Of a stretch of 64,000 bases of DNA, positions 32,679-41,028 are shown in pieces (positions within the stretch are counted from its first letter, which is position 1; each line of letters begins with the position of its first letter). Made by a program: the position numbers and the translations under genes. This DNA comes from Sphingomonas folli (lineage in GTDB: Bacteria; Pseudomonadota; Alphaproteobacteria; Sphingomonadales; Sphingomonadaceae). The notes below the pieces were generated by a model, which made no database searches, was not told where the DNA came from, and worked only from the letters and a program-made list of their open reading frames with translations. The DNA lies in NCBI RefSeq assembly GCF_019429525.1, contig NZ_JAHXZL010000001.1, positions 483,700-547,699 of the forward strand. The letters run 5' to 3'.

Positions 32679-32688
32679 GCTTATCCCC

Positions 32689-32709
32689 GGCACGGGTCAC
32701 GTCCGTGCC
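32689..32709 (+). terminator. Hairpin after ntrX
   Basis: GGCACGG (32689-32695) and CCGTGCC (32703-32709) form a perfect 7-bp stem with a 7-nt loop, 10 nt after the ntrX stop. No T-run follows. It may end or attenuate transcription ahead of hfq, which has a 198-nt upstream gap of its own. Confidence 0.4.
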
Positions 32710-32876
32710 GTCGCGCCCCGCAGGGAGGCCTGATTACCGCGACTTGACCGTGCGCCTCCCTAGACGCGCCCGCCCCGGAACCCTAACTTGCGCGCGCCGC
32801 TTACAGCGGCGGCACGTCCGACGCCGGCAACGGCGCACCCCGCGGGGAACCTCCCGCCAAGAACAAGGACCTTCTC

Positions 32877-33365
32877 ATGGCCGACAAGCAGACCTCGCTC
32901 CAGGACCTGTTCCTCAACGCGCTGCGCAAGTCCAAGACCCCCGTCACGATGTTCCTCGTCAAGGGCGTCAAGCTGCAGGGCATCGTCACCTGGTTCGACA
33001 ATTTCTCGGTGCTGCTGCGGCGCGACGGCCAGTCGCAGCTGATCTACAAGCACGCCATCTCCACCATCATGCCGGCCGGCCCGATCGACGTCGCGGGCAT
33101 CGTCGGCCAGCTCGGCGAGGGCGGCAAGAAGCAGCTGTTGCAGGACATCTTCCTCTCCGCGGTGCGCAAGTCGGAGGATCCGGTGACGATGTTCCTCGTC
33201 AACGGCGTGATGCTGCAGGGCGCGATCGCGGGCTTCGACCTGTTCTGCATGCTGCTCCAGCGCGACGGCATGTCGCAGCTGGTCTACAAGCACGCCGTCT
33301 CGACGATCCAGCCCTCGCGTCCGCTCAACCTGGCCGAGGAGCAGGCCGCGGGCGAGGAGGAGTGA
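32877..33365 (+). CDS. hfq: Double-length Hfq with two Sm domains in tandem
   Basis: Hfq is the hexameric RNA chaperone that pairs small RNAs with mRNAs. This product has 162 residues, about twice the usual length, because it contains two full Hfq domains. Domain 1 (residues ~6-66) has [29 protein letters not shown] and [11 protein letters not shown]. Domain 2 (~87-147) repeats these as [29 protein letters not shown] and [12 protein letters not shown] ~20-residue Gly-rich linker joins them and an acidic tail ends the protein. A trimer would make a pseudo-hexamer. Tandem Hfq has, as I recall, been noted in Novosphingobium. hflX follows after 22 nt. Confidence 0.96.
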   Translation: MADKQTSLQDLFLNALRKSKTPVTMFLVKGVKLQGIVTWFDNFSVLLRRDGQSQLIYKHAISTIMPAGPIDVAGIVGQLGEGGKKQLLQDIFLSAVRKSEDPVTMFLVNGVMLQGAIAGFDLFCMLLQRDGMSQLVYKHAVSTIQPSRPLNLAEEQAAGEEE

Positions 33366-33387
33366 GCGCGCGCGTGAGGGCCGGGGC

Positions 33388-34680
33388 ATGAGCGGCGGCT
33401 TCGAGCGCGACCGCGACGAGTTCGCGCGCGGCGCGCGCGCGATCGTGGTCTATCCCGACCTCGGCGGCTCGTCGCGCGACGCCGAGGCACGGCTGGAGGA
33501 GACCGCCGGGCTCGCCGAGGCGATCGGCGTCGTGGTCGCCGACCGCGTCGCGCTTCGCATCCGCACCCCGCGCGCGGCGACGCTGATCGGCGCCGGCCAG
33601 ATCGAGGAGCTCGCCGCGCGCGCGCGGATGGAGGAGGCGGGGCTGGTCGTCGTCGACGGCAGCCTCACCCCGATCCAGCAGCGCAACCTGGAGACCGCGC
33701 TCGAGACCAAGGTGATCGACCGCACCGGGCTGATCCTCGAGATCTTCGGCGAGCGCGCCGCGACCGCGGAGGGGCGTCTCCAGGTCGAGCTCGCGCACCT
33801 CGACTATCAGTCGGGCCGACTGGTGCGCAGCTGGACCCACCTCGAGCGCCAGCGCGGCGGCTTCGGCTTCCTCGGCGGGCCCGGCGAGACTCAGATCGAG
33901 GCCGACCGCCGGCTGATCCGCGACCGCATGGCGCGGCTGCGGCGCGAGCTGGAGCAGGTGACCCGCACGCGCGGGCTGCACCGCGAGCGGCGTCAGCGCG
34001 CGCCCTGGCCGGTGATCGCGCTGGTCGGCTACACCAACGCGGGCAAGTCGACGCTGTTCAACCGGCTCACCGGCGCGCACGTGATGGCGGAGGACCTGCT
34101 GTTCGCCACGCTCGACCCGACGCTGCGCCAGATCAGCCTGCCCGGCATCGACAAGGCGATCCTGTCCGACACGGTGGGCTTCGTCTCGGAGCTGCCGACC
34201 CAGCTGGTCGCGGCGTTCAAGGCGACGCTGGAGGAAGTGGTCTCGGCCGACCTGCTGATCCACGTCCGCGACGTCGCGCACCCCGATACCGCGGCGCAGA
34301 AGGCCGACGTCGAGGGCGTGCTCGCCGACGTCGGGGTGAGCGAGACGACGCCGCGGATCGAGGCATGGAACAAGCTCGATCTGCTCCACGGCGAGGCGCG
34401 CGGCGACCTGCTGGACGAGGCGGCGCGGCGCGACGACGTGGTCCCGCTCTCGGCGCTGACCGGCGAGGGCGTGGACGAGCTGATCCGCCACGTCGGCGAC
34501 CTGCTGACGCAGGGGCACCAGCGCTACGCCATCGCGCTGGACGCGGGTGACGGCGCGGGCGCGGCGTGGTTGCACGCCCACGGCGAGGTGCTCGACCAGC
34601 AGGTCGAGGGCGATCGCGTGCGCTACGAGGTGCGGATGGCGCCCGCGGTGCACGAGCGCTTCCTGTCGCGGCAGGGGTGA
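33388..34680 (+). CDS. hflX: Ribosome-rescue GTPase HflX
   Basis: HflX is a GTPase that splits stalled or heat-damaged 70S ribosomes. The 430-residue product has an N-terminal nucleotide-binding domain (ATLIGAGQIEEL, DGSLTPIQQRNLE, VIDRTGLILEIF) and the conserved GGFGFLGGPGETQIEADRR. The GTPase domain carries G1 GYTNAGKST, G2/G3 FATLDPTLR and SDTVGFVSELP, and G4 NKLD. The hfq-hflX order is conserved in Proteobacteria. It is convergent with mazG. Confidence 0.96.
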   Translation: MSGGFERDRDEFARGARAIVVYPDLGGSSRDAEARLEETAGLAEAIGVVVADRVALRIRTPRAATLIGAGQIEELAARARMEEAGLVVVDGSLTPIQQRNLETALETKVIDRTGLILEIFGERAATAEGRLQVELAHLDYQSGRLVRSWTHLERQRGGFGFLGGPGETQIEADRRLIRDRMARLRRELEQVTRTRGLHRERRQRAPWPVIALVGYTNAGKSTLFNRLTGAHVMAEDLLFATLDPTLRQISLPGIDKAILSDTVGFVSELPTQLVAAFKATLEEVVSADLLIHVRDVAHPDTAAQKADVEGVLADVGVSETTPRIEAWNKLDLLHGEARGDLLDEAARRDDVVPLSALTGEGVDELIRHVGDLLTQGHQRYAIALDAGDGAGAAWLHAHGEVLDQQVEGDRVRYEVRMAPAVHERFLSRQG

Positions 34681-34727
34681 GGGGACGCGTCGGCCACTCC
34701 GCCGCTGATTACCCCGGCACCTCCGAC

Positions 34728-34841
34728 CCGTTCGCCTCGAGTAGAGGCCGAGCTCGTGGCCACCTCGTATCGAGAGGACCACGCGCGATACCCTCTCGAC
34801 ACGCCGTCTCGACAGGCTCGACGGCTACTCGGGGCGAACGG
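34728..34841. repeat. Palindromic intergenic element, CCGTTCGCC family
   Basis: The 17-nt arms at 34728-34744 and 34825-34841 are inverted copies with one mismatch (CCGTTCGCC-TCGAGTAG type). Inside, TCGAGAGG and CCTCTCGA (near 34770 and 34793) form a second inverted pair. It lies between convergent hflX and mazG. Confidence 0.8.
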
Positions 34842-34883
34842 AAGTGGTTAAGCCATCGGCGCGATCAGCCCACGCGCCGTGCC

Positions 34884-35642
34884 TCACCCCCCCTTCACCT
34901 GCTGCCACAGCGCCTCTTTCTCCTCCAGCGACAGCGCCGCGAAGCGCTCGCCGCCCGCCGCCTCGATCGCGCGGAAGCGTCGCTCGAACTTGGCGTTCGC
35001 CGCGCGTAGCGCGTCTTCCGCGTGGACCCCGAGATGGCGCGCCCAATTGACCACCGCGAACAGCAGGTCACCCACCTCCTCGACGCGCTCGACCTGGTCG
35101 CGCGCGGCCTCCACCTCGGCCAGCTCCTCGTCGACCTTGGCGCGCGGCCCGCTCGCGTCGGGCCAGTCGAAGCCGGTGCGCGCCGCACGTTTCTGCAGCT
35201 TCTCGGCGCGGCTCAGCGCGGGCAGCGCCACCGCCACGCCGTCGAGCGCGCCCGCCGCCCCTTTGCTCGCGCGCTCGGCCGCCTTCACCTCCTCCCAGAG
35301 GTGGTGGCCACCCTCGGCCCGGTCGCCGAAGATATGCGGGTGGCGGCGCTCCATCTTGTCGCCGATCGCGGCGGCGACGTCGGCCAGCGCGAAGGCGCCG
35401 TCCTCCTCGGCGATGCGGCTGTGGAACACCACCTGGAGGAGCAGGTCGCCGAGCTCCTCGCGCAGCTCGTCGACCGCGCCGCGCGCGATCGCGTCGGCCA
35501 CCTCATAGGCCTCCTCGATCGTATAGGGCGCGATGGTGGCGAAGGTCTGCGCGCGATCCCATTCGCAGCCGCCGGGGCCGCGCAGCCGCGCCATGATCCC
35601 CACCAGCCGCTCGATCTCGACACTCGTCCGCTGCTCGCTCAT
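34884..35642 (-). CDS. mazG: Nucleoside triphosphate pyrophosphohydrolase MazG
   Basis: MazG hydrolyses nucleoside triphosphates to monophosphates plus pyrophosphate and is thought to cleanse non-canonical nucleotides. The 252-residue product has two MazG domains. The first has the metal-binding helices TIEEAYEVADAI and ELREELGDLLLQVVFHSRIAEE; the second has VDEELAEVEAARD and VEEVGDLLFAVVNWARHL. The C terminus ALSLEEKEALWQQVK is typical. It closes the ntr-hfq-hflX block from the opposite strand. Confidence 0.95.
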   Translation of the reverse strand: MSEQRTSVEIERLVGIMARLRGPGGCEWDRAQTFATIAPYTIEEAYEVADAIARGAVDELREELGDLLLQVVFHSRIAEEDGAFALADVAAAIGDKMERRHPHIFGDRAEGGHHLWEEVKAAERASKGAAGALDGVAVALPALSRAEKLQKRAARTGFDWPDASGPRAKVDEELAEVEAARDQVERVEEVGDLLFAVVNWARHLGVHAEDALRAANAKFERRFRAIEAAGGERFAALSLEEKEALWQQVKGG

Positions 35643-35680
35643 GCCGGCGCGCTAGCAGCCGGGGCCGCGCGCGGCCAGCC

Positions 35681-36148
35681 TCAGCGCGGCGGGCGGTTGG
35701 CGGCGTCGTTGACCTCGATCCAATAGCCGTCCGGGTCCTGGGTGAAGATCTGGCGGACCCCGTCGGTTCGGGTACGATTGATCTCGCCGACCTTGCCCGC
35801 ATAGTCGGTCCAGGTCCGGTTGGTCCGCTTGAGGAAGGCGATGACCGGGTCGAGGTCCTTCACCGTCAGCGCGAAGTGGATGATGCGCGGCGGCGGGGTG
35901 AAGGGCACCTTGATCGCCTGGATGTGCAGCTCCACCCCATTGCCCAGCCGCATCCAGCGCGGGTGGCCCGGCGCGGCATTGAGTGGCGCCGGGATCTCGG
36001 TCAGCCCGAACGCCTCCTCATAGTAAGCGACGCTGCGCGCCTGGTCGGTGACGTTGATCGCGACGTGGTTCATCGTCGCCTGCGCGGTCGCCGCGACCGG
36101 CACGAGGCCGGCGACCGCGACGAGCGCGGCCAGTGGGTATCGCATCAT
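35681..36148 (-). CDS. Exported VOC (glyoxalase-fold) protein
   Basis: The product of about 155 residues has a signal peptide (MMRYPLAALVAVAGLVPVAATAQ) and one glyoxalase/bleomycin-resistance fold: MNHVAINVTDQARSVAYYEEAFGL, then VELHIQAIKV, IIHFALTVKDLDPVIAFL and RQIFTQDPDGYWIEVND. The His and Glu positions suit metal binding. Two ATG codons in a row (36148 and 36145) follow GGGGAGAGG; the second has the better spacing. The substrate is unknown. Periplasmic VOC proteins are uncommon. It is 94 nt downstream of the M20 hydrolase gene and may share its mRNA. Confidence 0.85.
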   Translation of the reverse strand: MMRYPLAALVAVAGLVPVAATAQATMNHVAINVTDQARSVAYYEEAFGLTEIPAPLNAAPGHPRWMRLGNGVELHIQAIKVPFTPPPRIIHFALTVKDLDPVIAFLKRTNRTWTDYAGKVGEINRTRTDGVRQIFTQDPDGYWIEVNDAANRPPR

Positions 36149-36242
36149 CCTCTCCCCTGTGAATCGACTATCGTGCTCCGTGGGCGCTGAGTCTCGCGGC
36201 CTTGAGCGCCTGCACACGCCTCCGCGGGAGCACGCGATCCCG

Positions 36243-37577
36243 TCAGCCCGCGCTCGCCTGACCCGGCTTGAGCAGGTCGAGCACCGCCGCGGTCATCGCG
36301 GTGGCGCCGGTGGTCACCACCGCGCGCGGGTCGACCTTGAACAAGGGCGAGTGGTGCGACGGCACCGGCGGTCCGCCGTTGGCGGCGGCGTCGAACGCCG
36401 CCTGCTGCGTGCCGCCGACCGCGAAATAATAGCCTTTCACGCCCAGCTCGGGCTGCACGAAAGCGGCGAAATCCTCCGCGCCCATGCCCTTCTGCTGGAA
36501 CGGGATCACCTTGTCGGCGCCGAGCGTCGTCGCCATCACGCCGTTGAGCCGTCGCGCCAGCGCGGCATCGTTGATCGTCGTCGGCGTGCCCTCGATCACC
36601 TTGACGATCGGCATCTTGTCCGCGGGCATGCCGTTGAGCTCGCCGATGCCGCGCGCGACCCGCTCGATCCCGGCGAGCAGCTGCTTGCGGGTCGCCTCGT
36701 CGTTGGCGCGGACGGTCACCTGGAGCTTGGCCTCGTCCGAGATGATGTTGTGCTTGAGCCCGGCGTGGAAGCTGCCGACCGTGATCACGCCCGGATGGAG
36801 CGGCTGGCGCTCGCGGCTGATCAGCCCCTGCAGCGCGATGACGAGCTGGCTCGCCATATAGACCGGGTCCTTGCCGGTGTGCGGGCTGGCGCCGTGCGCG
36901 CCGATGCCGGGGACGGTGATGTCGACGCTGTCGGACGAGCTGTACTGGATGTCCTCCGACGCCGAGACGGTGCCCGCCAACCCTTCCGAGTTGGAGTGAT
37001 AGGCCAGCGCGTACTGCGGCTTCGGGAAGCGCGTGTAGAGCCCGTCGCGCAGCATCGCGGCGGCGCCGCCGACGCGCTCCTCGGCGGGCTGGACGACGAA
37101 CACGACCGTGCCCGCCCAGCGATCCCTGAGTGCGGCGAGCCGGCGCGCGGTGGCGAGCAGCCCGACGATATGCGTGTCGTGCCCGCAGGCATGCATCACC
37201 GGCGCCTCGACCCCGTCGACGCCGACCTGGCGCACCTTGCTCGCGTTCGGCAGCCCCGACTTCTCCTCGACCGGCAGCCCGTCCATGTCGGCGCGCACCA
37301 GCACCACCGGCCCGGCGCCGTTGCGCAGCACGCCGACCACGCCGGTACCGCCGACCTTCTCGGTCACCTGCATGCCGGCGACCGCGCGCAGCGCCGCGGC
37401 CATCTTCGCCGCGGTGCGCACCTCCCTGAACGACAGCTCGGGGTTGCGGTGGAAATCGTCCCACATCGCGCCCAGCGTCTTGTCATAGTCGGCGGCGATC
37501 GCGGGCGCGACGTCGGGCGCGGCGAGCGCGGGCGTGGTGACGAGCGACAGCGCGGTCGCGGCGAGCAGGTAGCGCAT
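36243..37577 (-). CDS. Exported M20-family amidohydrolase
   Basis: The 444-residue protein has a signal peptide (MRYLLAATALSLVTTPALA) and the M20D amidohydrolase fold, related to IAA-amino-acid hydrolases and N-acyl-amino-acid deacylases. Metal-binding motifs are MHACGHDTHIVGLL and QPAEERVGGA, and HGASPHTGKDP lies in the dimerisation domain. The C-terminal His in VPSHHSPLF completes the metal site. It acts in the periplasm, probably on acylated amino acids or peptides. The neighbour downstream is the VOC protein. Confidence 0.9.
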   Translation of the reverse strand: MRYLLAATALSLVTTPALAAPDVAPAIAADYDKTLGAMWDDFHRNPELSFREVRTAAKMAAALRAVAGMQVTEKVGGTGVVGVLRNGAGPVVLVRADMDGLPVEEKSGLPNASKVRQVGVDGVEAPVMHACGHDTHIVGLLATARRLAALRDRWAGTVVFVVQPAEERVGGAAAMLRDGLYTRFPKPQYALAYHSNSEGLAGTVSASEDIQYSSSDSVDITVPGIGAHGASPHTGKDPVYMASQLVIALQGLISRERQPLHPGVITVGSFHAGLKHNIISDEAKLQVTVRANDEATRKQLLAGIERVARGIGELNGMPADKMPIVKVIEGTPTTINDAALARRLNGVMATTLGADKVIPFQQKGMGAEDFAAFVQPELGVKGYYFAVGGTQQAAFDAAANGGPPVPSHHSPLFKVDPRAVVTTGATAMTAAVLDLLKPGQASAG

Positions 37578-37632
37578 GCGAGAGATCCCCTTTTCCTCAG
37601 CGTAGCGGCGCGGGCGCGCGACGCAACGCCGC

Positions 37633-38526
37633 TCAGCGGCGCGTCGCGCGCGGCGACAGCCAGCCGCCGTCGGCGAGCCAGTCATACAGCCGGTCGGGCC
37701 AGTGGAGAATAGAGAGCCGCTCCGACTCGTCGAGGTTGAAGGCATGGCCGCTGTCGGCGTACATGTGCAGCTCGGCCGAGACGCCGGCGCGGCGCAGCTG
37801 CTCGTACAGCGCGACGGTCGGGGCGGCGCAGCACGCGTCGCGACTGCCGGCGACGAGAAAGGCGGGCGGCGCGGTCGCGACCGCCGGCGCCGGCACGCCG
37901 CGCGGGCCCGGGAAGACGAGCACCTGGAAATCGGGGCGCGCCGACAGCGAGTCGATCGCGTCGATATGCGGCCGCCCCGCGGGTTCGGGATGGTCCGCGA
38001 TCTGGGTGACGAGCTCGCCCCCGGCGGAGAAGCCCATCGCGCCGACCCGCCCCGGGTCGATGCCGTAATCGGCGGCGTGCGCGCGCACCCAGCGGACCGC
38101 ACGGCGCGCGTCATCGGCGGCGTCGCCCTCGACCGTGTAGGTCGAGCCGGGCTCGTTCGCGAGCCGGTATTTGAGCACGAAGGCGGTGACACCGGCGCGG
38201 TTGAGCGCGGTCGCCACCTTGGTGCCCTCGTTGGTCCAGACCAGCAGCCTGTGCCCGCCGCCCGGCAGGATCACGATCGCGGCGCCGTTGCGCTTGGCGG
38301 TGGGCGCGGGGAAGGGGATCAGCGACGGGTCGTGGACGTTGCGCACCCAATAGTCGCGCGCCACCTCGGTCTCGCCGCGGCGTCGGCCCACACCGGGCGC
38401 GCCGTTCGGCCACAGCGCGATCGCCTCGTAACGCGGCGTCCGCTCGGGCGGCGGGTCCTGCGCGCTCCCCGGCGCGGCGAGCAACGCCGCGGCGAGCGCG
38501 ACCAGGCCGCGCCGGTTCAGCTGCAC
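37633..38526 (-). CDS. Exported alpha/beta hydrolase (acetyl-esterase type)
   Basis: The 297-residue product starts at GTG 38526, inside the end of the small gene upstream. Its N terminus NRRGLVALAAALLAAPGSA looks like a Tat or Sec signal with twin arginines. The alpha/beta fold has an oxyanion motif ILPGGGHRLLVW, the nucleophile Ser in MGFSAGGELV and a terminal SGHAFNL His. WPNGAPG near the N terminus is common in xylan or sugar esterases. Given the nearby GH3 and GH130 genes, a carbohydrate esterase role is plausible but inferred. Confidence 0.85.
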   Translation of the reverse strand: MQLNRRGLVALAAALLAAPGSAQDPPPERTPRYEAIALWPNGAPGVGRRRGETEVARDYWVRNVHDPSLIPFPAPTAKRNGAAIVILPGGGHRLLVWTNEGTKVATALNRAGVTAFVLKYRLANEPGSTYTVEGDAADDARRAVRWVRAHAADYGIDPGRVGAMGFSAGGELVTQIADHPEPAGRPHIDAIDSLSARPDFQVLVFPGPRGVPAPAVATAPPAFLVAGSRDACCAAPTVALYEQLRRAGVSAELHMYADSGHAFNLDESERLSILHWPDRLYDWLADGGWLSPRATRR

Positions 38527-38807
38527 AACGCGCCGCCGTTCGCTCGATCGCGGCACGAGTCGCTGACCGACTGTTGCCGCAGGTTCTCGCGCTCGCGCTC
38601 CCACTCCCATTTGGTCTTGCAGGTGCGGTAGCCGTCCACGAGCGAACCGGTGCGGACGAAGCGTTTGCAGATCACCTTGTCGCGCGCGTCGGCGGCGCGC
38701 TCGGGCGCGTCGCTCGCGGACGCGCGGCGTGTCGGCGCGGCGCCGTCGACGGCCATCAGGCCGATCAGCATCGCCGCGACGAGCGGCGCTCCCCCGTTCC
38801 GCGTCAT
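38517..38807 (-). CDS. Small exported Cys-containing protein, unknown function
   Basis: The 96-residue protein starts at ATG 38807, preceded by GGGGGAG. It has a hydrophobic N terminus (PLVAAMLIGLMAV) and a mature part with four Cys: VICKRFVRTGSLVDGYRTC, DSCRDR and ALCS. A Trp/Glu-rich stretch KWEWERERENLRQQ lies between. No known family is recognised. Its stop overlaps the hydrolase gene by 10 bp, so they are co-transcribed. Confidence 0.7.
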   Translation of the reverse strand: MTRNGGAPLVAAMLIGLMAVDGAAPTRRASASDAPERAADARDKVICKRFVRTGSLVDGYRTCKTKWEWERERENLRQQSVSDSCRDRANGGALCS

Positions 38808-38879
38808 CCTGCTCCCCCCGGAAATCAGCCGGCAGTGAAGCACAGCTGGGAGAGGCTGACAATCGCGGCGCGGACGGCC

Positions 38880-40160
38880 TCAGCGCATCACGCCCAGCAG
38901 ATCGTCGACGCTGCCGGTGGCGAAGGCGGTGTGCTCGTCGCCGATCGCATAGGGCAGCAGGATACGACGCCGATGCAGCAGCGCGCCGCAGCTGTAGGTG
39001 ACGTTGGGGACATAGCCGCCGCGCTGCTCGGCGCTGGGGAAGAGCAGCGGGGAGGGGGTGCGCGCCAGCACCTTGCTGGGGTCGTCGCGGTCGAGCAGGC
39101 AGGCGCCGACGCAATAGCCGCGCACCAGCCCGACGCCATGGGTGAACACCAGCCAGCCCTCGTCGAGCTCGATCGGCGAGCCGCAATTGCCGATCTGGAC
39201 GAACTCCCAGGGATAGCGCGGGCGCATGATCACCTCGCCCCGTTCCCAGTGATGCAGATCGTCGGAGCGGAGCAGCCAGATATTCTCGTTGTCCTGGCGC
39301 CCGAGCATGACGAAATCGTCGCCGATCCGGCGCGGGAACAGCGCCATCCCCTTGTAGCCCGCCATCGCGCCGGTGAGCGGGCGCATCTCATAGGTGCGCA
39401 CGTCGATGCCGCGCAGCAGCTCGGCGCGCGCGACGCGGCCGTCGAACGCGGTGTAGGTGCCGATCACGCTCTGCGTGCCGTCATGATCGGTGAAGCGCAC
39501 CAGCCGAAGGTCCTCGACGCCGCTGCGCTGGCTCGGCAGGATCGGGAAGATCACGGTCTCGGAGATGTCCTCGCTGTCGTCCGAGCGCAGCCGCACCCAG
39601 CCGGCGTCGTCGTCGCGCTCGATCCGCGGCGGCACGCCCTGCGCGCTCGGCGAATCCACCGTGAGCCGGGTGCCGCCGTCCCAGTTGCCCGAGCGGAACG
39701 TCACCGAGGAGATATGCCCCTCGCCGACACCGCGCAGCGAGAGCAGGAAGGCGACGCGGTCGTCGTCGGGATCCTGGTCGGGGATCGCGACGATCGAGGG
39801 GTTGAACAGCGCCGCGCTCTCGAACGCATATTCCTGGCTGAAATAGGCGCCGACCAGCAGCCGATCGTCCTCGCCCTCCACCGTGACCCCGATCGCGTCG
39901 CGGACCTCGTCGAAGCGGCGCAGGAAGACCTGATCGACGTTGCGGTGGCGCGGCCGCATCGCCTCGTGGAGCAGGCGGAGCATGCGCTCGCGCATCGGCC
40001 GATCGAGCGCCATCAGCCGCGACGCCACGGCCTGCGCGCGGTTCGGCTTGCCCGCGGCGAACGCCTCGGGATAGTCGAAGCTGAACGGCCGGATCACCGT
40101 TCGCGCGGGGTCGGGCTGGAGCTCGAGATCGAGCGTGGTGAAGACCTCGGCGGCGTCCAT
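38880..40160 (-). CDS. GH130-family glycoside phosphorylase
   Basis: This family cleaves beta-mannosides by phosphorolysis to mannose 1-phosphate, or hydrolyses them in some subgroups. The ATG at 40160 follows GAGGG by 5 nt and gives 426 residues; ATGs at 40172 and 40217 are alternatives. The five-bladed propeller signatures are NPSIVAI, HDGTQSVIGTYTAF, GYKGMALFPR, RSDDLHHWE, GNCGSPIELDEGW and THGVG. No signal peptide is seen, so it acts in the cytoplasm. It is divergent from the FecI-type sigma gene. Confidence 0.88.
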   Translation of the reverse strand: MDAAEVFTTLDLELQPDPARTVIRPFSFDYPEAFAAGKPNRAQAVASRLMALDRPMRERMLRLLHEAMRPRHRNVDQVFLRRFDEVRDAIGVTVEGEDDRLLVGAYFSQEYAFESAALFNPSIVAIPDQDPDDDRVAFLLSLRGVGEGHISSVTFRSGNWDGGTRLTVDSPSAQGVPPRIERDDDAGWVRLRSDDSEDISETVIFPILPSQRSGVEDLRLVRFTDHDGTQSVIGTYTAFDGRVARAELLRGIDVRTYEMRPLTGAMAGYKGMALFPRRIGDDFVMLGRQDNENIWLLRSDDLHHWERGEVIMRPRYPWEFVQIGNCGSPIELDEGWLVFTHGVGLVRGYCVGACLLDRDDPSKVLARTPSPLLFPSAEQRGGYVPNVTYSCGALLHRRRILLPYAIGDEHTAFATGSVDDLLGVMR

Positions 40161-40431
40161 GTCAGCCCTCATGCTGGTTGCGCTGCCGATAGCGCGCGGG
40201 ACGACGCGAATATCCATGAGGAAAGATTGCCGAGACGGCGGAGGCTTCCCGCCTCGCGGGGCGACCTCGTCGCCGCGTCGATCAGGGGCGACCCGGCCGG
40301 CCGACGATGGTAGCCCCGGCGCTCGCTCCGGCGGCATGTCGCGCCGAATGATCGCGCGGCGGCGGGAAGGATTATCGCGCGCCGAGCCTCTCACCGGGGA
40401 ACGGCGTGATGGGGGGGGCGGGTAAGTCGTC

Positions 40432-41028
40432 ATGGCGAGTGAGACGGGGGGAGGCACGATCGACGCGGCGCGCAGGCGGCGCACCGCCGTGTGGGTCGCG
40501 CGCGAGATCCTGCCGCACGAGCATCGCGTCCGTGCCTGGCTGCGGCGCTCGGGCACCACGGCGGACGACGCGGACGAGCTGATCCAGGAGGCCTATTGCC
40601 GGCTCGCCATGCTGGAGGACGTCGACCATATCGACAGCCCCTACGCCTATTTCTTCTCGATCGTGCGCAACCTCCTGGTGCGGCGGCTCAAGCGCCAACG
40701 CATCGTGCCGCTCGAGACGATCGCCGAGATCGACGCCTATCACGACGACCGCCCGTCCCCCGAGCAGCTCGCCGCGGGGCGGCTGGCCTATGGCAAGGCG
40801 CTCGACCTGATCGCGCTTCTGCCCGAGCGCTGCCGCCGCATCGTCCAGCTGCGCAAGATCGAGGGCTGGTCGCAGCGGCAGATCGCCGAGCATCTCGGCA
40901 CCACCGAGAAAGCGGTCGAGAAGCAGGTCTGGCTCGGCGTGCGCTTCCTGCGCCAGGCGTGGAGCCGGGCCGAGCAGGACGCCGACGATCTGATGAGCGG
41001 GATCGAGCAGCGCGGAGGGCGTGGCTGA
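40432..41028 (+). CDS. FecI-type ECF sigma factor
   Basis: The 198-residue protein has sigma region 2 (ADELIQEAYCRLAML, SPYAYFFSIVRNLLVRRLKRQ) and region 4 (LDLIALLPERCRRIVQLRKIEGWSQRQIAEHLGTTEKAVEKQV). It is of the FecI group, which is released by a FecR protein when an outer-membrane receptor binds its ligand. It overlaps fecR by one base (TGATG), and the receptor gene follows. This makes a complete cell-surface signalling unit. Confidence 0.93.
   Translation: MASETGGGTIDAARRRRTAVWVAREILPHEHRVRAWLRRSGTTADDADELIQEAYCRLAMLEDVDHIDSPYAYFFSIVRNLLVRRLKRQRIVPLETIAEIDAYHDDRPSPEQLAAGRLAYGKALDLIALLPERCRRIVQLRKIEGWSQRQIAEHLGTTEKAVEKQVWLGVRFLRQAWSRAEQDADDLMSGIEQRGGRG

Noticed and set aside
32744..32766. 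TTGACC..TAGACG before hfq as a sigma-70 promoter
   Set aside because: The spacer is only 11 nt, too short for a working promoter.
32777..32800. A GGAAC-N16-CTT match to the general-stress (EcfG) promoter before hfq
   Set aside because: The -10 part lacks the GTT core, so it does not meet the usual GGAAC-N16/17-CGTT pattern.
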